DNA from: Acidobacteriota bacterium
GTDB taxonomy: Bacteria > Acidobacteriota > Terriglobia > Versatilivoradales > Versatilivoraceae
Assembly: GCA_022616615.1 (NCBI GenBank)
Contig: JAKEER010000513.1
Coordinates: 78,195 to 142,194 of the forward strand
DNA: 64,000 bases
Reading direction: 5' to 3'
A program made the position numbers and the translations under genes. Below are positions 21,635 through 30,973 of the stretch, in pieces. The notes beneath the pieces are model-generated. The model was not told the DNA's origin and made no database searches. It saw nothing but the letters and a program-made list of their open reading frames with translations. Position 1 is the first letter of the stretch; each line of letters starts with the position of its first letter.

Positions 21635-23157
21635 TGAGTAAGCCTGTCGGTTGTCGAGATCTCAAAAAACGGCGCCTAAGAGGAGGAGTGGGGGGAGTGG
21701 GGGTTGTCCTTGTGGCCTTTTTCTGGATACTCGGAGCCGTTGCTAACTTTCAGGGCTCTGGGGAAACCGCAGCTCAGGACTCTTCAGAGGTTTATAAACG
21801 CGTCTACAATGGCTGGAAATGGTGGCATGTGTACTGTTACAGATGTCACGGAGCTGATGCGCTTGGCAGCACTTTGGCGCCCAACTTGAGTGATCCTTCC
21901 AGGAAAATAACCTCCCAGGAGTTTCTCTATACTACTCGAAACGGGGCACCTCAGAAAGGGATGCCAGCCTGGAATCAATTGCTCGATGATAACCAAATCA
22001 CAGACCTCTACACGTATGTCAGGGCAAGGACTGAGAGAGTGTTGCCTCCCGGGCGACCGGATGAGGTAGGCGCCAACGGTGGTCCATGGATCCCGCCAGA
22101 GGGTTGGCCCACAGCGCTCAGTCTTGCCGCCGTCCCGATCTCTCCTGAGAAAGCTCTGAAGACTACGGCCGTGCCGGCCTCTCCCGCGAAACCTTTGGAA
22201 GCGATGTCAGCTCCGCGGGTATATGTGACCAATGAGGCCTCGGGCGACGTGACTGTAATTGATTCGGCTACCGACCGTGTGCTCACTACAATTCCTGTGG
22301 GGAAGCGCCCCAGAGGGATCCAGGTAAGCCCGGACGGAAAGAGTGTGTATGTTGCCTTGAGCGGCTCGCCCTTTGCCGGTCCAGACGTAAGGAAGGAAAC
22401 CCTTGTCCCCGCGAACAAAAAAGCGGACGGGATAGGCGTCATTGACCCCATTAAAAACAAACTCATCGGAATTCTATCCGGAGGATCTGATCCAGAGCAA
22501 TTTGTCGTCAGTCGTGACGGAACCAGGCTGTACGTTGCCAACGAAGACGCATCATCGGCTAGTGTGGTCGATGTGGCGAGTGGCAAAGTGGTTCGAGCCA
22601 TTCCTGTGGGGAAAGAACCTGAAGGTGTCGCCTTGAGCCCCGACGGGAAGATCGTCTATGTGACGGCCGAGAACAGCCAAAGTGTATCTGTCATTGAGAC
22701 CGAAACGAACAAAGTTAGGGCGACCTTCAAGGTAGGGCCCGGACCTCGGGCGGCGGCTTTTGCGCCGGATGGCTCCCGCGCCTACGTCACATCCGAGATG
22801 GGCGCGACTGTTTCCGTTGTCGACACGGCTCAACATCGAGTGACTCACACCGTCAAACTGGAGGGTAACAACGTGAGACCGATGGGCGTTGCTGTTGCGC
22901 CCGATGGAAAGAGAGTTTATGTCACGACTGGTCACAGTGGCAAAGTCTTAGTTATCGACACTTCCACCCATCGTGTCGTGGCTTCCTTTGAAGTCGGCAA
23001 ACGCCCGTGGGGAATTGCCATCACACCGGACGGAAAAAGAATTTATACCGCCAACGGGCTATCGGATGATGTGTCTGTGGTTGATGCTGTAACGCATAGG
23101 GTGATCGCCCGAATTAAGGTCGGAGAGCGACCGTGGGGCGTCGCGATTGCCCCATAA
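21631..23157 (+). CDS. Cytochrome c (CxxCH) fused to a YVTN beta-propeller
   Basis: CYRCHGADALGSTLAPNLSDPSRK...GMPAWNQLLDDNQITDLYTYVRAR followed by repeated YVTNEASGDVTVIDSATDRV... blades. Confidence 0.88.
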   Translation: MMSKPVGCRDLKKRRLRGGVGGVGVVLVAFFWILGAVANFQGSGETAAQDSSEVYKRVYNGWKWWHVYCYRCHGADALGSTLAPNLSDPSRKITSQEFLYTTRNGAPQKGMPAWNQLLDDNQITDLYTYVRARTERVLPPGRPDEVGANGGPWIPPEGWPTALSLAAVPISPEKALKTTAVPASPAKPLEAMSAPRVYVTNEASGDVTVIDSATDRVLTTIPVGKRPRGIQVSPDGKSVYVALSGSPFAGPDVRKETLVPANKKADGIGVIDPIKNKLIGILSGGSDPEQFVVSRDGTRLYVANEDASSASVVDVASGKVVRAIPVGKEPEGVALSPDGKIVYVTAENSQSVSVIETETNKVRATFKVGPGPRAAAFAPDGSRAYVTSEMGATVSVVDTAQHRVTHTVKLEGNNVRPMGVAVAPDGKRVYVTTGHSGKVLVIDTSTHRVVASFEVGKRPWGIAITPDGKRIYTANGLSDDVSVVDAVTHRVIARIKVGERPWGVAIAP

Positions 23158-23264
23158 GGGTATTGGAGCTTTAACAATAGAATTGATTCGTGTTTGCTCA
23201 GATAATGTTTCGCTGTGGCTAGAAACCCTTATGGACAGAGGCTTAACAACGATTCAACCCACCA

Positions 23265-23593
23265 CACGACGCATACCGGACGTGCGGCATTGCCGCGGAG
23301 ATTTCACAACGAATGGTGGAGGAAGCCTTCGACTACCCAAACGCACCGATCGTTCGGGTTATAGGGCTGGACGTGCCCATTCCTTCAGGGCCGCTGCATT
23401 TCAGCGCAGTTCCAGACAAAAACAGAATTATCAAAGCCATTCAGGACATGATGAGGTAAGCCAGAATGACCACAGACCTTTCCGTCGACCAACTCCTAGC
23501 GCGCTACCACCTCATGGTTATGATTCGCGCTTTCGAAGAAAGTGCCATTGATCTATTCGCGAAGGGGCTGATCACCGGGTCTACCCACCCCTC
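23265..23593 (+). repeat. Right copy of ~330-bp direct repeat (E1beta 3' remnant + intact E1alpha 5' end)
   Basis: CACGACGCATACCGGACGTGCGGCATTGCCGCGGAGATTTCACAACGAATGGTGGAGGAAGCC... aligns with 17603 onward. Confidence 0.85.
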
Positions 23594-24428
23594 GATAGGA
23601 CAGGAGGCGATCGCGGTTGGCGCCTGTCTGGTCCTGGAACCATCGGACAAGATTCTCGCTACCTATCGAGGCCACGGTGAAGCGATAGCAAAGGGCAGCG
23701 ATCCGAAGATTCTAATGGCTGAGCTGCTAACGAGAACAACTGGATGCTGCAAGGGACGCGGCGGGTCCATGCACCTATGTGATATTCAGAACGGAGTCTT
23801 AGGAACGAATGCCATCGTTGCTGCTCACATTCCAATAGCAGGTGGAGTGGCTCTCGCCAACATGCTGCGAAAGAACCAACAGGTTACTCTCTGCTTCTTT
23901 GGAGACGGAGCTAGTTGCGAAGGGGAGTTTTTTGAGTCCCTGAACATGGCCGCCTTGTGGAAACTGCCATTAGTGTTCATCTGTGAAAACAACGGCTATG
24001 CTATCTCAGTTCCAACTAAGCTCTCCCAGTCGACACCTGACATTTCCGACAGAGCCAAAGGATTCGGCATTCCGGTTCAAATCGTAGATGGAAACGACAT
24101 TTTGGAAGTCCACGCAGCGGCCAAAGAGGCTATAACCCACGCGCGGAGCGACAAGGGACCGTTCATGATCGAGTGCAAGACGGTCCGATGGGAACGGCAC
24201 AGCGCCTTTTCAGCCGGCAAGTATGCAAATCCAGAGGAAGCTCAACGTTGGAAGAAGGTGGATCCGATACCGCGGCTGGCAAAGGAGTTGTTGAACAGTG
24301 GTGTCACTCCTGAAGAGCTTCAGGCTCAAGAAGCCTCCGCTCGCAGAGTAATCCTTGAAGCGGTCGAGTTCGCAATGCAGTCTCCCTTGCCTTCCTCCGA
24401 GACCCTATACCAAGGAGTATTCGCCTAG
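23466..24428 (+). CDS. 2-oxoacid dehydrogenase E1 alpha subunit
   Basis: TPP motif GDGASCEGEFFESLNMAALWKLPLVFICENN; GRGGSMHL. Confidence 0.9.
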   Translation: MTTDLSVDQLLARYHLMVMIRAFEESAIDLFAKGLITGSTHPSIGQEAIAVGACLVLEPSDKILATYRGHGEAIAKGSDPKILMAELLTRTTGCCKGRGGSMHLCDIQNGVLGTNAIVAAHIPIAGGVALANMLRKNQQVTLCFFGDGASCEGEFFESLNMAALWKLPLVFICENNGYAISVPTKLSQSTPDISDRAKGFGIPVQIVDGNDILEVHAAAKEAITHARSDKGPFMIECKTVRWERHSAFSAGKYANPEEAQRWKKVDPIPRLAKELLNSGVTPEELQAQEASARRVILEAVEFAMQSPLPSSETLYQGVFA

Positions 24429-24430
24429 AC

Positions 24431-24456
24431 TAGCTAAGCTAGCTTAGCTAAGCTAG
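24431..24456. repeat. Overlapping perfect palindromes of AGCT/TTAGCTAA type just after E1alpha stop
   Basis: TAGCTAAGCTAGCTTAGCTA (20-bp palindrome) overlapping CTAGCTTAGCTAAGCTAG (18-bp palindrome). Confidence 0.8.
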
Positions 24457-24682
24457 AGGACTGCCAGGCCCCAGGCGGTCGAACCTGTATCTTAAGAACG
24501 CATCGTGGCCCTGGGTGAACTCGTCTGGTTTCTGTAGACGATCTTACTACTCAGGATTCCGCCCTTCCTTTCGTAATGCAAAAGCAGCGCAGATACTGGT
24601 CCCGTACTGATCACTGTCTGCGCGATCCTAGCCGGCATAGAACCAACCATTGCCTCTCAAGGAGGTTTTCAACGCGACAAGC

Positions 24683-25930
24683 ATGAACGAGCCCAATGAA
24701 CGAATCCGAGAGACTAGTTCGGTGATTGTGTCGGTATCTCATCGGCTGAGTGCTTGTCCGTCCACAGGCATTGACCGGGTATTGGCACTGTTGCTGGCAG
24801 TGCTGATGGCTTATTGCGTACTTGGGGAGAAAGCTCTGTCCAAAGCACAGGAGAAGTTGCCGAAGAAGCCCAGGATTCTGTCTCGGACCAAAGTCTTCAT
24901 CCACCCAGCCTCCGATATCAAAGACCCTGCCAACAGGAACGGTTTCAACCACGCTCCGAGTGTGACCCTTCTGCCGGACGGTCGCTTATTAGCAGTTTGG
25001 TTTTCCGGACCCTTCGAGGGATCATTGCGTCAATCGCTGATGGGATCCTATTCCTCCGATCACGGCTTCACATGGACAGCAGCACGAGTCGTGCAAGACT
25101 TCGGCGGCGGTTCTGATTTTGACCCGGCGTTCATCAGGAGCGGCAGCCGGAGCTTTCTTTTCTTCTCGGCGGGCATCAAGAAAGTCGCTGCCTGGGAGGA
25201 GATCCTCTATAAGCAGGTTAGTCCAAATGCCGAGGTAGGGGACAGCTCCATGAAAGTCTACAGCCGTTATACCGATGACTCGGGTCGAAACTGGTCCGAT
25301 GCAGTAGTTGTTTATGGTGAGACGTCACACACCAGTCGAAGTAATGGCATCGAGCTCTCGACGGGTGAACTTCTTCTGCCAGTGCACCGACTTGGAACCA
25401 AGGCGGGCGGCGTGTTGAAGTCAGTCGATAAAGGTAGGACCTGGAAGCGTTTTGGCGTGATCGCGACACCCGCAGGCCAAGGAGGAGAGCCCTCAGTTGT
25501 GGAGTTGAAATCAGGGCGGATCATGATGGTGCTGCGCACGACGGACGGCTACCTTTGGCGTGCGTTTTCAGGGGACAAGGGAAAAACCTGGATGCTTCCA
25601 GAGAACACCGGCATGCGAGCGGGAGCGACCTCACATAGTCTTTTCAGGATGAAGGATGGGAGACTGGTTCTAACGCACAATCCTTCGACTCCGCCTCTGC
25701 GAACACCTCTGACACTGAGGCTATCTTCGGATGATGGGAACTCGTGGGGTGAGCCGGTAACGTTGGCTGAGGTCGCCCTTCCGATTACGGGCCGCACTCA
25801 CCAAGTCGCCTATCCCTCGCTTGCGGAATTGCCAGGCAAGATGTTGGTTGTGGTCTGGACCGAAATCTTCAGTCCTGATGAAGATCATGCCTATGGTGAC
25901 ATCCATTCAGCCCGACTTCAGGTTAACTGA
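24683..25930 (+). CDS. Exo-alpha-sialidase-like (BNR/Asp-box) secreted protein
   Basis: FNHAPSVTLLPDGRLLAVWFSG, SSDHGFTWTAAR, DDSGRNWSDAV, LRLSSDDGNSWGEPV Asp-boxes. Confidence 0.85.
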   Translation: MNEPNERIRETSSVIVSVSHRLSACPSTGIDRVLALLLAVLMAYCVLGEKALSKAQEKLPKKPRILSRTKVFIHPASDIKDPANRNGFNHAPSVTLLPDGRLLAVWFSGPFEGSLRQSLMGSYSSDHGFTWTAARVVQDFGGGSDFDPAFIRSGSRSFLFFSAGIKKVAAWEEILYKQVSPNAEVGDSSMKVYSRYTDDSGRNWSDAVVVYGETSHTSRSNGIELSTGELLLPVHRLGTKAGGVLKSVDKGRTWKRFGVIATPAGQGGEPSVVELKSGRIMMVLRTTDGYLWRAFSGDKGKTWMLPENTGMRAGATSHSLFRMKDGRLVLTHNPSTPPLRTPLTLRLSSDDGNSWGEPVTLAEVALPITGRTHQVAYPSLAELPGKMLVVVWTEIFSPDEDHAYGDIHSARLQVN

Positions 25931-26639
25931 CCGATGGTGCATTAAAGGATGTCACTCATCCACTCATCCTGCTGTGGTCTCGTTTGTGTGGGGTATGCTT
26001 GGCGGTCTCATAGCTCTCGTTCTTTTGGGCCAAGATAGGGGGTTTGGACGGTTTCCAGGGAGCGCTGCCGAATCCGCAAGCTACTTTTCGCCTAAGTCAT
26101 GGACCAAGAAATCACTTGGTACTGGATCGTCATTGATGTCGATCAATTCCTTGCAAGGCATGGTCGTGCAACCTCAGAACATGTCGGACAGTCCGGGTAG
26201 GGTTTCTGGGAGGACTACCACTCAAAAGACTGGTCACCGTCCCTTGGACGTTGACAGGAACAATGGCATTGGAACCAGTGATGAGCGGCAATTAGTCCGG
26301 ATCAGTCGCATCAGCTCTGCAGGGCGTGGGTTCTCTTCGATTGCGCTTGCATTCAGCTTCGGCGACATGCCGACGGCGTGCGTTTTACCTGGAATACCGT
26401 GCCGCTGATGGAATTCCCACTTTGGCGAAGAGCCGATCGATACGGGGCTTTGGCGGGTTTTCTTAAAGCTATGACAGCCGTTTTGGAGCTCAAGGTTTAC
26501 TCGAACGGTCGGGCGATGCGGGCCTGTCACACACCATTGCCCTCGTCATTATCTACCGGTCTGCTCGCTGGAATCGTCGCCAGTTATCTAACCTGCACCG
26601 AACCAGAAGAACAGTTGAATCGGATTCGTGCTCACGACT

Positions 26640-26705
26640 GAGAAATATGACGATGTAGCGTACCTTTTGAGTCTTTTCTATACGAGGGTGACGGGCAATT
26701 CCGCC
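26640..26705 (-). pseudogene. Relict C-terminal fragment of an XRE-cupin regulator
   Basis: Minus-strand reading gives ARHPRIEKTQKVRYIVIF, matching ARIPHGPRIQKTQQARYIVVF at the end of the intact regulator (37139-37699). Confidence 0.65.
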
Positions 26706-26909
26706 CTTTTCAGGGCTAGTCAATTATCGAAGATCGATGGGTTGTCCGGAGGTGGCGGTAGGAGACCCAAACATAACCCTAAGCGGGAGCCCTCCTTCTC
26801 ATCCTACTAATGGACGAAATCGAGGGCTCATTATAAAGGTTGGCAGAAATCGCAATCGATCTGGTTGGATAGCGGCGGATCCTCGGCTTCCCGTCCGGAT
26901 TTCTGAAGT

Positions 26910-28235
26910 TTAGAGCACTTCCGCCACGGGCTCGCCCGTGTGGTCTTCTACCGAGTTAGCGATTTTAACCGGTCGGCCGATGGGGTGCATGTACTCTTTG
27001 TGCCAGTCGATCCCAAAGGCTTTGTAAACCGTGGCGAACAAGTCGCCAATGGTCACTCGTCGCCCATCGACCAGGTAGCCCCCCTTTTCATCGCTGGCTC
27101 CAACCACTTGGCCTCCGCGAATCCCGCCTCCTCCGAGAGCGATCGACCAGCAGGGAGACCAGTGATCGCGCCCACCGTCCGGGTTGTGATAAGGAGTGCG
27201 GCCGAATTCTCCCATGACCAGCACGAGGGTGGACTTCAGAAGGCCTCGTTGCTCTAGATCCTCGAGCAGTGCACATAGAGCCTGGTCCAGCAGCGGTACC
27301 AGCCGATCCCTGTGCAGTCGGTCATTATTGGCGTGCGTGTCCCAGGCGTTGCCTCCAAAACCGGATGCCGTCACAAAGCGGCTGCCCGCTTCGACGAGGC
27401 GGCGGGCCAGCAAAACACTCTGCCCGAATCCATGCCGTCCGTAGGTGTCTTTGGTCTTGTCCGATTCTTTGGAAAGATCGAACGCTTCGCGGACCACCGG
27501 AGACAAAATCATGTTTTGTGCCTGCTGAACGAAGGGATCTCCTCCTCCATGCTCGGCGATTTTGGATTTCGCGCGGTACTGTTGGTCAACGAAATTCAAG
27601 AGAGAGCGGCGGTCTTCCAGTCGCTCCATGGTCATCCCCTTGGGCAAACTCAGGTCCGGAAGCTTGAAATCCTTAGCGCTTGGATCGGGCACGACCAAGG
27701 GGTCGTATTCAGGTCCTAGAAAGGCTGCCTTGCCAAACTTCCGGTCGTTGGTCAACACATAAGGTGGTACGGCATTGCGCGGACCCATCTCCTTGGCAAT
27801 GACGGATGCGAAGCTGGGAAACTCCATGGCCGGATTGGGTCGATGGCCGGTGAAAGCGTAGTTAATGGCCTGAGGATGCATATTTTCCTCTGTGAACATC
27901 GTCCGGATGATCGACAGCTTGTCCATTTTCTTGGACACCCGGGGTAGCAACTCCGAAACCTGAATGCCGGCAACATTAGTGGAAATGGGCCTGAACGGAC
28001 TGTTGGGCTTCGGATCCCAAGTATCCATCTGACTGGGACCACCCTCCAGCCAGAGCAGGATGCAGGCCTGCGCTTTAGCCTTCGACGCGGTAGCCCCCGG
28101 CACAGCCGCCATTAGATCACTGGCACGCAGGTACTGGTCCAAGCTGATTCCCAATAGACTCAAGGAGCCAACGCGCAGAAAATCACGTCGTCGCAAGCCT
28201 TCCTCGCTACAGGTCAGACATCCAACTTTCTTCAT
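26910..28235 (-). CDS. DUF1501 domain-containing secreted protein
   Basis: RRDFLRVGSLSLLGISLDQYLRA, WLEGGPSQMDTWDPKPN, GEFGRTPYHNPDGGRDHWSPCWSIALGGGGI. Confidence 0.9.
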   Translation of the reverse strand: MKKVGCLTCSEEGLRRRDFLRVGSLSLLGISLDQYLRASDLMAAVPGATASKAKAQACILLWLEGGPSQMDTWDPKPNSPFRPISTNVAGIQVSELLPRVSKKMDKLSIIRTMFTEENMHPQAINYAFTGHRPNPAMEFPSFASVIAKEMGPRNAVPPYVLTNDRKFGKAAFLGPEYDPLVVPDPSAKDFKLPDLSLPKGMTMERLEDRRSLLNFVDQQYRAKSKIAEHGGGDPFVQQAQNMILSPVVREAFDLSKESDKTKDTYGRHGFGQSVLLARRLVEAGSRFVTASGFGGNAWDTHANNDRLHRDRLVPLLDQALCALLEDLEQRGLLKSTLVLVMGEFGRTPYHNPDGGRDHWSPCWSIALGGGGIRGGQVVGASDEKGGYLVDGRRVTIGDLFATVYKAFGIDWHKEYMHPIGRPVKIANSVEDHTGEPVAEVL

Positions 28236-28269
28236 GATTCCATCCTCCTGATCAGAGGGGTCTACGTTT

Positions 28270-30951
28270 TCAGCTGGTCAAAAATTCCTGGGAATTCAGG
28301 AGCGCCCAGAGCAGATCTTCCACCACTTGTCGGCGCGATTTCCCCTTATTCTCGTCGGCCAGCAGGGCCGACTCCAATCCCGTCATTTCTTCCTTCGACG
28401 GCAATCGTGAAACCGCCGCCAGATAGAATTCTTCAATAATCTGCCGATTCGAGGCGCCACTCTTGAGCAGTCGGCCGATGCGACCTCCCTCCCTGGTGAG
28501 CTTCTCCGTAAAGGTAACTCCGACCAATCGGTGTAGCGCCTGCCGAAGATTGGGTTCTGCGTTGCGGTCAGGCAACTGCTCGCGCGTAGGCCGCCCGTAA
28601 ATGTCCAGAAACTGAGAAGCATACAGATCCGGCGCCTTCAAATTAATGGCCCGCGTTCCTGCGGGTGCCTGCCCTCCGCCAGACTGAAAGATTTCGGGGA
28701 TTTCGGTCACCTGAGAAATAGCGTCCAGGAGAATTTCCGCATCGAGCTGGCGAGGCCTCCTACGAGAAAAATTGCTCCGGTCCTCTGCGTTGGTCTCATT
28801 GGGCACACTGGAAAGCTGGTACGTGCGCGAGTGCACGATCCGTCGAATCAGCTGTTTCAAATCATATCTCTGCCTTTGGAAGTCTTGCGCCAGGACTTTC
28901 AACAACTCGGGGTGAGTCGGCGGATTCGTGGAACGAAAATCATCCACCGGGTCGACGATCCCTCTCCCAAAAAAATAGCTCCACATGCGGTTGACCGCCG
29001 TCTCGGCAAACTCCGGCTGGGCGGTCATCCATTGACCCAAAGCAAGGCGAGGATCCTTGCGTTGTGAGACAGGCAATACCGTCCCGTCGAGAAATGTTGG
29101 CTCGACTTCCTTCTTGGTGCGCGGATGGACGATTTTCCCCATATCTGCGAGTCGCCAGAATCCATTGCGATCGTCCGCCACGATGAAGTCTCCATCATTA
29201 GCCACGTTCAGGAACCAGAAAAAGGTCAGCCGTCGGAAGAAAGCTGTCATGCCCCAGAACTGGTCCTGTGACCAGTTCTCGAAGGGATGATTGTGACACT
29301 GAGCACAATCTATCCGCCTGCCCAGAAACACTCGCACCTCTTCAGCCGCTGCATCCGGCGGCAAACGTGGCAGCAGCGCTTCCTGCATGTAATGCTTGGC
29401 CGCCGCGTCATAGCCCTGGGCCGCGATTCGCTCGCGGGCAATCTGATCATAAGGCTTGTTCTCCGCAATATTTCTATTCAACCACTCCCAATAGAACTGG
29501 CTGTCTTTGGTGCTTCCATTGGTTTGCGAGGCTATCCGAAAAAGGTCGGCAAAACGGAAGGTCCAGTAGTCCACATACTGGGGAGACGACAGCAGCTTCT
29601 CCAGCAGCTTCTCTCGCTTGTTGGGTTCCTGGTCGGCCAGAAACTCGCCTACTCGGCTTGCGGGCGGCAACAGGCCCGTCACATCCAGGCAAACTCGCCT
29701 CAAAAACTCTGCGTCGCTCGCAAGCTCGGAAGGCAATACTTGAAACCTACGCAGCTTGGCAAAGATAATCTCATCAATGAAGTTCTTGGTCTCAATTTTC
29801 GGGTAATTGACAATGCGTTCCGAGATGACGCCGAAGCTGGCACTCACATTGTATCCGGGAGCTCGGATCAGTACGGCCGTCTCACCTGTTTTAACAGCCT
29901 CCACCAAACCCTCCGATGAGACCTTCACGACTTCCGGATTGTTCGAAACATACAGCACCTGGTCGGTGATATCTTCCCAACGTCCGTTGGACAGATGCGC
30001 CGTGACTAGCAACTGTCGGCGTCCGGCAGAATCGAGAACCGTCTCCCGCGGCCACACCTCCACCCGCTCGATGCGTTCGGCTCCCTCGTTTTCCTCTCCA
30101 TAGGGTGCCCCACTGAGAATCCACGCCATCAACGTTTGATACTCCGTCGAGCCAACCCCAAATCGCTCGCCCCCTCCGTGTGGCACACTGAAGGTAGGCT
30201 TTAGCAAGAGCAAGCTCTTTTGCGGCTCCTTCAAATCGATTCGTGGAATCTTCGGTCCGGAAGACTCAGTCGCGAAGACGTGGTACGTCCCTCCTTCCGA
30301 GATCCATTGGTAGTCCTCGCGCGGGTACACGCCATTAAGGGAGAGCTTGAATCCGCCACTTCCCTTGACACCGCCGTGGCAGTTACTTCCATTGCAGCCC
30401 CGCCTGGTAAAGATCGTCTCGACTTCACGGCGGAAGGTTGGCTGCCTTTCCTTCGCAGCATCCTCAACATGGATCGTTGTTTCAGCGCGGTACCCTTCCA
30501 GTTCCGCATTCAAAATCGTTGTGCCATTGGCCCGGGCCGTAACTCGACTTCCTGCGATCTGCGCCACTTGAGGATTTGCCAAAGAGATACGGCTCGCGGC
30601 CGTCACATCTTGTTCCATACTATCGGAATACTTCCCGATGACCACAAAGCGCTGCGCACCACGTGCCCCCCACAGCGTCACCTTTTCCGGAACCAGCCGC
30701 AAAGACAGCAAGGAACCTGCTCTGTCATTTCCAGTCGCAGCGGAGCTCAGAGAAGCGGCCTGTTGCGATTTGTCACCATCGACTCTTCCGCGACCTCCTG
30801 TCGCCTGACCGACAGCCAAACACAGAAGGTCGAAACTCAACACCCCGGTGACAGCTAATCCGAATATGCAAAGCATGTGACATACGGATTTCACTACGCC
30901 TGCTTCAGTCACTAGAGTTCTTGGGTCCATGGGCCTTTGACTCCCGATCAA
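28270..30951 (-). CDS. DUF1549/DUF1553 protein with BIG2-like domains
   Basis: RRGCNGSNCHG (Cx4CH), CAQCHNHPFENWSQDQFWG, VNRMWSYFFGRGIVDPVDDFR, IRRIVHSRTYQLSS; Ig-like repeats. Confidence 0.88.
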   Translation of the reverse strand: MIGSQRPMDPRTLVTEAGVVKSVCHMLCIFGLAVTGVLSFDLLCLAVGQATGGRGRVDGDKSQQAASLSSAATGNDRAGSLLSLRLVPEKVTLWGARGAQRFVVIGKYSDSMEQDVTAASRISLANPQVAQIAGSRVTARANGTTILNAELEGYRAETTIHVEDAAKERQPTFRREVETIFTRRGCNGSNCHGGVKGSGGFKLSLNGVYPREDYQWISEGGTYHVFATESSGPKIPRIDLKEPQKSLLLLKPTFSVPHGGGERFGVGSTEYQTLMAWILSGAPYGEENEGAERIERVEVWPRETVLDSAGRRQLLVTAHLSNGRWEDITDQVLYVSNNPEVVKVSSEGLVEAVKTGETAVLIRAPGYNVSASFGVISERIVNYPKIETKNFIDEIIFAKLRRFQVLPSELASDAEFLRRVCLDVTGLLPPASRVGEFLADQEPNKREKLLEKLLSSPQYVDYWTFRFADLFRIASQTNGSTKDSQFYWEWLNRNIAENKPYDQIARERIAAQGYDAAAKHYMQEALLPRLPPDAAAEEVRVFLGRRIDCAQCHNHPFENWSQDQFWGMTAFFRRLTFFWFLNVANDGDFIVADDRNGFWRLADMGKIVHPRTKKEVEPTFLDGTVLPVSQRKDPRLALGQWMTAQPEFAETAVNRMWSYFFGRGIVDPVDDFRSTNPPTHPELLKVLAQDFQRQRYDLKQLIRRIVHSRTYQLSSVPNETNAEDRSNFSRRRPRQLDAEILLDAISQVTEIPEIFQSGGGQAPAGTRAINLKAPDLYASQFLDIYGRPTREQLPDRNAEPNLRQALHRLVGVTFTEKLTREGGRIGRLLKSGASNRQIIEEFYLAAVSRLPSKEEMTGLESALLADENKGKSRRQVVEDLLWALLNSQEFLTS

Positions 30952-30973
30952 ACGAACAGCTTAGTCTGGCGTT

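Noticed and set aside
24431-24456. Rho-independent terminator
   Set aside because: AT-rich stem without a following U-tract.
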